From Ryuthela nishihirai (Eukaryota > Arthropoda > Arachnida > Araneae > Heptathelidae), in the NCBI GenBank assembly GCA_038380435.1, contig JAWZYU010000028.1, forward strand, positions 43,273,095-43,337,094: a stretch of 64,000 nt of DNA. The letters are read 5' to 3'. The translations under genes were made by a program, and so were the position numbers. Positions 56,810 to 64,000 of the stretch are shown one piece after another. Every line of letters starts with the position of its first letter. The first letter of the stretch is position 1. The notes beneath the pieces are model-generated. The model saw nothing but the letters and a program-made list of their open reading frames with translations, did not search any database and was not told the DNA's origin.

Positions 56810-58105
56810 ATGGCTGTACCTACAGATGTTCTGGTGAAAATTTCTTTCCTTATGTTTAAGTTACTTCTTGGACAAAGTTTTCGTCGCCGGCGTTTGCTAT
56901 ATCGACAAAAACGATGGTGCCAGGAGCATTTATTTAGGCTGCATCGGATGAGAAGATTATATTCACGATTGTCTCAGGAGAGGATGCTCTATATAAAATT
57001 GCTCACTGCATGGGTGCAGGCTAATAGTTCTCGAAAACGTAGAAATCAACATTATCACTCGTCTTGGTGGGAGAAAAATGTAAAAGAAAGGTTTACTCGT
57101 GGTCAGTGGTTGAAATACTTCCGAGTTAGCAAAGAGACATTTATGCTCCTGGTTGACAAGCTAAAGCCAACTTTATTTGAAGCGAATAAAGATATGTCGG
57201 TAGTTGTGCCCATCGACAAACAAATTGCAATGACTCTTTTGTTATTATCAAGCGGAAAAAGTTATAATTCAGTATCATATCAGTTTAGCATTAGTAAATC
57301 AAAAATAAGTGTAATAGTGAAAAACGTCTGCGAAGCAATAGTAACTGTTTTAATGCCACAGTATGTTACTGTACCCAAAAGTGACATTCTTAGAAAATAT
57401 TTACATGATTTTGAAACCAAGTGGGGTTTTCCACAATGTGCTGGTGTTTTAGGTAGCATACATGTCCCTATAAGCTCTTCAGAGCTGCCAGAAAATGCAA
57501 CTGACTACATCAATAGTGATGGTGGCCATTCTATGTTTTTGCAAGGAGTTGTTGATTCTTCCTATAAATTTTGGGACTTGAATATTGGATGGCCTGGTAG
57601 TGTTTCAGAGTCGAGGGTTTTAACAAGTTCTTCATTATGGTTAAAAGGTCAAGATGGAACACTTTTTCCTGACTTGCCCAAGTTTATGGGTGGTGCTGAA
57701 GTCCCTATATTTATACTTGCAGGGTCATCATATCCACTTGCTGAGTGGGTTCTGAAACCATTTCAGTGTTCTGATCCAGTTCCAGATGATAAACAAAAAT
57801 TTAATGAGAGATTTGCCTTTGCATATAATGTAAGTGAAATTGCATTTAAGAGATTGAAAGCACGCTGGAATTGCTTGGCTATTGGAAATATATGCAGTAT
57901 AGATATTTTCCCAAATGTAGCAGCAGCTTGTTGTACTTTGCACAATTTATGTGAGTGTCAAAAAGAACCAATATTAGATGAATGGATTGTGAAGGCAGAA
58001 AATTTTTTTCAACAGCCTCTTCCTTCACCATGTAATTCAGTTGTTGGAACACAGGCTGAATTTATCCGCCAAGCAGTGAAAGATTATTTTCAGATAGGAA
58101 TCTAA
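56810..58105 (+). CDS. HARBI1-like (PIF/Harbinger transposase-derived) protein, intact but with catalytic acids lost
   Basis: A 431-codon uninterrupted frame in a region where every other transposase is broken. Architecture: basic Arg-rich N-terminus (residues 20-60), the helical FTRGQWLKYFRVSKETF region (about 95-125) typical of Harbinger nucleases, a helix-turn-helix-like stretch (about 140-175), then the DDE_Tnp_4 fold. Each catalytic landmark is recognisable but altered: the usual IDGTH reads LGSIH (D to G215), PGSxHD reads PGSVSE (D to E267), and GDSxYPL reads AGSSYPL (D to G305). Only the third acid, E343 in SEIAFKRLKARW, is kept. Nuclease activity is therefore unlikely. This resembles domesticated ALP1/HARBI1-type proteins, which act through protein contacts. 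No target-site duplication or terminal repeats were seen around it. An acceptor-like TTTTCAG ends at 56778, so a 5' exon is possible; ATG 56810 is the first in-frame methionine. The function is unknown. Confidence 0.85.
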   Translation: MAVPTDVLVKISFLMFKLLLGQSFRRRRLLYRQKRWCQEHLFRLHRMRRLYSRLSQERMLYIKLLTAWVQANSSRKRRNQHYHSSWWEKNVKERFTRGQWLKYFRVSKETFMLLVDKLKPTLFEANKDMSVVVPIDKQIAMTLLLLSSGKSYNSVSYQFSISKSKISVIVKNVCEAIVTVLMPQYVTVPKSDILRKYLHDFETKWGFPQCAGVLGSIHVPISSSELPENATDYINSDGGHSMFLQGVVDSSYKFWDLNIGWPGSVSESRVLTSSSLWLKGQDGTLFPDLPKFMGGAEVPIFILAGSSYPLAEWVLKPFQCSDPVPDDKQKFNERFAFAYNVSEIAFKRLKARWNCLAIGNICSIDIFPNVAAACCTLHNLCECQKEPILDEWIVKAENFFQQPLPSPCNSVVGTQAEFIRQAVKDYFQIGI

Positions 58106-58116
58106 CAATGCTGAAA

Positions 58117-58195
58117 GTAACAGGTACTTTATTTACTTTCCTAGCTGTCAAATAATAAGCAGTGATTGTAATAATGATTACCAGTGCACACTAAT
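58117..58195 (+). repeat. 3'-flank segment of the HARBI1-like gene, copied at 50118-50196
   Basis: About 78 bp starting 12 bases after the stop codon (TACTTTATTTACTTTCCTAG and onward) recur at about 90 percent identity, same strand, 8 kb upstream. Similarity stops abruptly on both sides. Confidence 0.75.
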
Positions 58196-58457
58196 TTTTT
58201 TTTTTTTTATTTTTTTTTCGAGTTTAAGTGTAAATTGCGAAATTGACAAGATGTTTTTCAATAATTAATGCAATTATTAAACTTCCTTACCTAAGTATTA
58301 GTGTAGGATTATCTTGAAATATTTATCATAAATTTCTTTTAACAGCAGTTAAATTTACTAGAATTATTAATAACACTACTATATAATTTAAAGGTGCCTC
58401 AACTAAATGTCTTATTTCCTAAGTGTCAAAATTTTTGTAATTGTCTTAAATTGTACA

Positions 58458-58463
58458 AATAAA
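58458..58463 (+). terminator. Candidate AATAAA polyadenylation signal
   Basis: AATAAA lies 353 bases after the HARBI1-like stop codon and before the RTE copy begins. It is position-consistent only. Confidence 0.25.
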
Positions 58464-58589
58464 TCAGCCAGTGTAGTGATTACAGTCCTCAGCTGATAGA
58501 TGGCATTGCTCAAGTGGCGTGAGACGTCGAAGTGTAACGTATGATGTCGATTTGTAAAGTATGACGTAGAAAAGAAACTGAGTTCTAAA

Positions 58590-61455
58590 CCAGAAGAACC
58601 ATCATCATCCTCAAGCAGCCATGGGCTACGGAGGTCCAACCAGACCATGCAATTTAGTTCTCCAAGCAAGTCTATCCTGAGCTACATCTACAGCATCTGG
58701 CCACATCACACCAATTCTAACAAGGTCCTGTTTAACATTGTCTGTCTACTGCATCCTTGGTCTCCCCTTCTTTCTGAGGGAAGAAGGGGAGACCATTCTT
58801 TTCTCCCCTTCTTTCTTTCCTTTCCCCCTCTTTTCTCTCCCTCTCTTTCTGTTCATAACCCTATTCGTCAATCTATAATTATTCATACGGGCAACATGGC
58901 CAAACCAAAGGAGTCTCTCTCTGCACAATATGCTGCTTAAAGGAGGTTGCAAACTCCTTTGCCTAACCTCATTATTAGTTACAAAGTTGAACCACCTAAT
59001 GCCCAAGATACTGAGTAAGCATATGGAATCAAAAGCATCTAGTTTCCTGTTATCTTGTTTACAAAGTGTCCAAGTTTCACTACCATAACTAACCCTAGAA
59101 AGAACCAAAGTATTATACAGTCTAATTTTAGTCTAGGTGTATACGCCTATTTCTCCACACTCTCCATAGGTTCTTAAAAGTCCCGGCAGCAATCCCTATT
59201 CGTCTGTTAATCTCAGGCCACACATCACCATTATCTGTTACATAGCTCCCAAGATAATTAAACTGTGACACCTGCTCAAGACTGCAACCATTCAGATTAA
59301 CTGAATCACAGCCTGCCTGACCAATTTTCATCACTTTAGTTTTCTCTCTGTTTATAACCAAACCTTCTCTACTACCAGTTTCATCAGCAGCTCGAATGAA
59401 AGAGTTCATCTCATCAACATCATTTGCCAAAAGGGCTAAATCATCAGCATAATCTAAATCAGAAATTTTCATATCTCCAGTCCATTTAAGGCCAAAACCT
59501 TTCCCTTGAAGTGAATTTCGCATAACATAATCAATAACCAAGCTAAAGAGAAAAGGAGACAAAATGCACCCTTGTCGAACACCAGAAGTAATGCTAAACC
59601 AATTGCTACAAGCCTTACCAACTCTCACACATGACTCAGTGTTATTATAGAGAGCTTTCATTATATTAACTAACTTGTCAGTTATACCATATGATCTCTC
59701 AATCAACCACAAATTATGACGATCAACAGAGTCGAAAGCCTTTTTGAAATCAACAAAGCAAGCAACCAAAGGTTTCTGAAACTCTAAACATTTCTAAAGA
59801 ATCTGCCTAAGAGAAAATATCTGATCCACAGATCCCCTACTACTTCTGAATCAACATTGCTCATCACACAATTGCCTGTCAACAAGATTCTTAATTCTAT
59901 TAAGCACAACCATGCAAAGAACTTTCCCTGGAACAGAGAGTAGGCTGATACCCATATAGTTATCACAAGAACTGCAATCACCTTTTTTGAAAATAGAGAT
60001 AATAATAACTCTGGTTAAAACCTTAGAAATCATGCATTTATCATAAAAGATATTCAGAATTTCAGTCATCCAAGTGGTAACCGAAACATTCCCAGCTCTA
60101 AGGATTTCTGTAGGAATTTCATATACCCCTGGGGATTTATGCAGTTTAAGTTTAGAAACAGCCAAAATAACTTCAGATTGTGTTATAGGGCTAACATTAA
60201 AGCCAGTAATGCATCTATCATCATTGTAAACAATGGGATTAGAACTAACCACATTGTTTAGAATATCACTGAAATACTCAGCCCACCTAGCCGTGACAGA
60301 ATCCTCACCTTCTATAACCTTATTTTGTTTATCCTTCATTCCCTGTATACCTGTTCGTTTTCTACCACACAAAACATTAACTATCTGGTACAGCTCTCTG
60401 CTGTTGTGCTGTCTAACTGCTTCCTCGGCTTTGTCAGCCAAGCCATCAAGCCAAAGATTCTTACCAGCAGCTAACTGATCCTTTACATGTTTATTAAGTT
60501 CTCTGTAATGCTTTCTTTTAGAACTGGTAGGGTATTGATTAAGGACATTCCTGCAGTTCTTTCTTTCTGAAATAAGCTCAAGTGCCTTATCACTCAGATA
60601 ATTTTGCCTCCTCTGCACCTTTTTACCTAAAATAGTACTGTTAGTGTCTGAAAAAGCCTGTTTAAAATGATCCCATTTTTCCTCAACTTCAGTAGTAAGC
60701 ATACCATGACTGTCATAATGACTAAGTAACCTATCATGGTAAGCTTTGTCTATAACTGGGTCTTTCAGAGCTTCAGGATTAAAAGTAAATTTTTTAACCC
60801 TAACACAACACTTTTTAAGTTTAAGTTGCAAGACACTTTTAACAAGGTAATGGTCAGATCCAATTTCAGCTTCCCTATATGACCTGGTATTCCTAACAGA
60901 ATTAGCCCATTTGTTGTTAAATAATATATAATCAATCATATTCTTATGCAGCCCATCGGGTGAAACCCATGTGTACTTATGTATGTTGCAGTGTTTGTAA
61001 TAATGTTAGTTATTCTGAATCCATTGAGTTTACTTACCTGTAAGAGACATTGCCATTGCAGCTACCAATACCAAAAGGGCCTATTACCCCTCCCAAAAGG
61101 TCAGAGTCAGTACCAACTTTGGCATTGAAGTCACCTAGAACAGGGTAATATCTCCTTTCTTGACAGAATCCAAAATATCTTGAAGTTGTCCATAAAACCT
61201 ATCCTTCTCATCCTCATCGGCATCCTCAGTGGAGGCATAACAGCAGATAAATAACGTTCAAGTCTTTAACATTTGTGTGAAATTTTGCTGTAAGAAACCT
61301 TTCATTAATGCACTCATATCCTAGAAGAGCATCACTAGCGTGTCTGCTGAGAAGCAGACCCACACCTTGGTGATGCTTATTGTCGTCCCTCCCTGAAAAG
61401 AGAAATTTAAGGTTATTTTTAAAAATCTGCCCTTTATCTGTACTTTATCCTACTG
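58590..61455 (-). mobile_element. RTE-type LINE, best preserved copy
   Basis: Endonuclease C-terminal part through connector (60939-59851, 362 codons open: GSDHYLVKS to [10 protein letters not shown]), RT (59769-59128: [42 protein letters not shown]) and C-terminal block (59108-58746). Few frame breaks separate them. A snap-back palindrome and a pyrimidine-rich expansion at 58759-58850 disrupt the C-terminus. The endonuclease start is near 61450. Confidence 0.93.
58759..58794. repeat. Snap-back palindrome in RTE
   Basis: GGTCTCCCCTTCTT, eight bases, then AAGAAGGGGAGACC. Other RTE copies have only the first arm. About 60 bp of CTTT-rich sequence follows. Confidence 0.88.
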
Positions 61456-61773
61456 TGGGAAATGTAAAACTGCCAATGCTGAAATTTGTTGTTTTACAAA
61501 ATTTAGCAATGTGACAAAGGTATTATGCTACATGAGATTAATATGTCATTATGGTACATGAGATTAATATTCTGGAAGTGAATCCATATACATATGAAGA
61601 TATTGCGTTGTTACTATTGCTGTAGTGCCATGTAAGCAATGATATAGTTGTGCTATGATGATGCAACTTACAGGTCCTGAGGGCATCACACTTTTTGACG
61701 TTTATAGAGGGCTGATTTGAGTGTACTTGATATATGAATGAGTTGTGGTTTCGTTTTCACAACAGCTCTAGCT
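61456..61773. other. No gene recognised
   Basis: Plain sequence with a short repeated TACATGAGATTAATAT at about 61529 and 61555. Confidence 0.5.
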
Positions 61774-61785
61774 CTTAATGTACAG

Positions 61786-62154
61786 GGGTGGGGGTGGCTC
61801 AGTCGGTAGCATGGCAGGCTCGTAATCTGCAGTTCCCAGGTTCGAGTCCCAGCTGGGTCAGCATTAAGATTTATCTCCACAAAACTCCTTGCCCATGGTC
61901 AGTAGGGGACATCGATGGGCTTGGAAAGGGTGCTGTCTGTCTGATGGGATATTAAACCGTGGCCCCATGTGCAGGAGAGTCACACTCTGCATACGTTAAA
62001 GAACACTGGATGGCCTTGATGGGAGGCTACCATCTCCTAACAGCTGTTTCAGTGGGTCACCTTCCCTAGCCTTTGGGATCCTTGGGACCTGGCCATTTAA
62101 CCCATGTTGTGCAAAAAAAGTGCCACTCAGAGGTAAAACAATCCAACCCAACAA
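61786..62154 (+). mobile_element. SINE A, full length, 12-bp target duplication
   Basis: CTTAATGTACAG at 61774-61785 and CTTAGTGTACAG at 62155-62166. Head GGTGGCTCAGTCGGTAGCAT, B box GGTTCGAGTCCC. Confidence 0.94.
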
Positions 62155-62166
62155 CTTAGTGTACAG

Positions 62167-62540
62167 TTCTGTAAAATATTTGATAAATGGTTCAGAAATC
62201 CTTGTATAGATGCAATTACTAAAATGTAGATAATGATAGCTTTCTTGCAGAATATCCACTATAAAAATAATATAGCAACTATTAAATCTTAGCAAATTAT
62301 TTATTATTATTATGAATAAGGCATTGCAGTAAATCCTTTGATATAAAGTTAGAAAATACAAAAATTGTAAGGGTTAAATCTGTCTAAAGTTGGATCATTT
62401 TTCAAGCTATTTCACCATTGGTCTATTTACTTAGAACTTTATAACTTCAAACATGGGTAACTACTAATAAAAACTAATGACAGTATAATAAAGAGAAATA
62501 CATCAGAATTTTTTTTTGCGTTGTTTCCCGTTGCTGTGTC
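62167..62540. other. No gene recognised
   Basis: AT-rich sequence; no repeat family seen. Confidence 0.5.
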
Positions 62541-62554
62541 TACAGTGAGTGATA

Positions 62555-62875
62555 ATAAATATTGAGATAAACTCAGGTAAACTCGACATTTCAACATCTA
62601 GTAATAAATAAGCACTTTGACGTCGATTTCAATTTTAGAGGAGAAATTGTCTGAGCCGGGTGGGATACGAACCCACGACCTCCTGATAACATGTCAGGTG
62701 CTCTGGACCAGTGGTCCAGAGCACCTGACATGTCCCCTACGGACCATGATCAATGACCGGTAACTCAGTGGTCCAGAGCACCTGGCATGTTATCAGGAGG
62801 TTGTGGGTTCATATCCCACCCAGCTCAGACAATTTTTCCTCTAAAATTGAAATCGACGTCAAAGTGCCTATTTAT
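62555..62875. mobile_element. Head-to-head pair of SINE B copies sharing one target duplication
   Basis: A minus-strand copy (about 62555-62715, tail outward) faces a plus-strand copy (about 62755-62875). The heads form a long hairpin (GTCAGGTGCTCTGGACCA and its complement). TACAGTGAGTGATA flanks the whole pair at 62541-62554 and 62876-62889. Confidence 0.85.
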
Positions 62876-63066
62876 TACAGTGAGTGATATTGGGAAAACC
62901 AGAAATGGTAAATTATATAGGAGCAGAGAAAGCATATTGCTTTAGTTTGCAGGAACTAAGTGAAGCATGCCTTCCATTACTTGATGCAAGTGACAGATAG
63001 TCTATATCGGCAATTACCAGGATATTGGATTATAGTGGCCCACTTAAATGGCCTCTTTTGACCATT

Positions 63067-63451
63067 CGGGGCGGGGGTGGCTCAGTCGGTAGCGCGTCAG
63101 GTTCGTAATCTGTAGTTCCAGGTTCGAGTCCCAGCTGGGTCAGCGTTGAGATTTATCTCCGCAAAATTCCCCGCCCTGCCCACAGTCAGTAGGGGACACC
63201 GATGAGCTTAGAAAGGCAGCTGTCCATCGGATGGGACGTTAAGCTGTGGTCCTGTGTGCGGGAGAGCCATACCCTGTGCACGTTAAAGAACACGCTGGGT
63301 GGCCTTGATGGGAGGCTACCATCTGTCTCCCAACAGCTATTCCAGTGGATCCCCTCCCCCAACCTTCTCTGAGTCTTCGGGGTCCATGTGACCTGACCAT
63401 TTAGCCCATTGTGTGCAAAAATGTGCCGCTCAGAGGTAAAACAACCCAACC
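63067..63451 (+). mobile_element. SINE A, full length, 12-bp target duplication
   Basis: CTTTTGACCATT at 63055-63066 and 63452-63463. 385 bp with a complete A box, B box, body and AACCCAACC tail; a good reference copy. Confidence 0.96.
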
Positions 63452-63589
63452 CTTTTGACCATTTAAGACCTTTGAAATCAGGGCCAGATATGGGGAGAAG
63501 GGGGGCATGACCTCCCCTTCAGAATGCTAATAATAATGAAACAGGGAAAAAATTGTTAAAATTACATTTTAAATAGCCCATTTTGTGAC

Positions 63590-64000
63590 AACAACCGATA
63601 CATGATGCGTTTGGAAATATCCTTCTGCACACCATTTAATTCTGTGTGATTTGCCTGGCTATGACCTGTCTGTTCACTCCGAATCCTGCCACTCTCCTAG
63701 GACCCCCCTGATCCACAAGCTGTTTTCATCCACAGGATTGCCGATCACTGGTAGTTTTTTGTGTATTGCACCATTCTCGGTAAACCCTTGAAACAGTTGT
63801 GCACGAAAAGCCCAGGAGGATAATGGTTTGGGAGATGCTAGAAACAGCACACGTAGCACCAACTATCATAGTAGAATGTTGCTGTTCGAAGTTGATTGTT
63901 TTGCCCATTCTGACATTAAATACAACTCTGATGCTTGAAGAGCTGATCTGCCTGATTTATACCACACACTGTGGTCACGTGATGTGTTGGAATGGACCAT
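63590..64000 (-). mobile_element. Tc1-like transposon, N-terminal part, runs off the window
   Basis: From ATG 63908 on the minus strand: MGKTINFEQQHSTMIVG, then TVSRVYREWCNT, a paired-like helix-turn-helix. It continues in another frame with QLVDQGGPRRVAG and VNRQVIARQITQ. The catalytic half is absent at the left; the 5' end lies beyond base 64000. Confidence 0.8.

Noticed and set aside
59851..60939. 362-codon frame as a host gene
   Set aside because: It is the endonuclease-connector part of an RTE element, repeated at four or more places here.
1..64000. CRISPR arrays, bacterial operons, prophage or organellar DNA
   Set aside because: No regularly spaced repeats, no bacterial gene families, and spliced animal exons are present.

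Overview
This is an AT-rich stretch of an animal nuclear genome, most likely an invertebrate. Exons with GT-AG introns, tRNA- and 5S-derived SINEs, an RTE-type LINE, Tc1/mariner, Harbinger-type and TTAA-type DNA transposons all say metazoan. The sequence alone does not fix the phylum. Nothing bacterial, phage-like or CRISPR-like is present.

Two host genes can be supported. The first is the 5' half of GEN1, the XPG/RAD2-family Holliday-junction resolvase, on the minus strand. Six coding exons lie at 46803-46646, 29422-29056, 21653-21564, 13215-13129, 6711-6530 and 5165-5062. They splice in phase into the first 329 residues with the metal-binding acidic residues in place. The gene runs off the left edge. 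Its introns (1.4 to 17.2 kb) make up most of the window and are packed with mobile elements. The second is an intact single-exon HARBI1-like (Harbinger transposase-derived) reading frame on the plus strand at 56810-58105. Two of its three catalytic acids and the HD motif have changed, so it looks like a domesticated, nuclease-dead protein.

Almost everything else is repeats. Seven RTE copies or pieces occur (1-1016, 1880-2990, 8341-8985, 30253-32582, 38962-41950, 42050-45690, 58590-61455). SINE family A, about 385 bp with a tRNA head and an AACCC-type tail, has eighteen full or partial copies, several with 10-14 bp target-site duplications. SINE B has a tRNA head and occurs as two single copies plus one head-to-head pair. 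SINE C has one body carried under either a tRNA head or a complete 5S rRNA head. SINE D is tRNA-like. A retroposon with an AACC tail sits at 48491-48861. DNA elements include five Tc1-like elements, three further Tc1 fragments, two mariners, TTAA-flanked piggyBac-like non-autonomous elements, two long-inverted-repeat foldbacks, and several hairpin insertions of 45-90 bp. Family letters are my own labels.

Many insertions are nested, so their order can be read: RTE then Tc1 then SINE A at 30-32 kb; RTE then solo LTR then SINE A at 43-44 kb; satellite array then TTAA element then foldback at 34-37 kb. There is no operon-like cooperation between genes.
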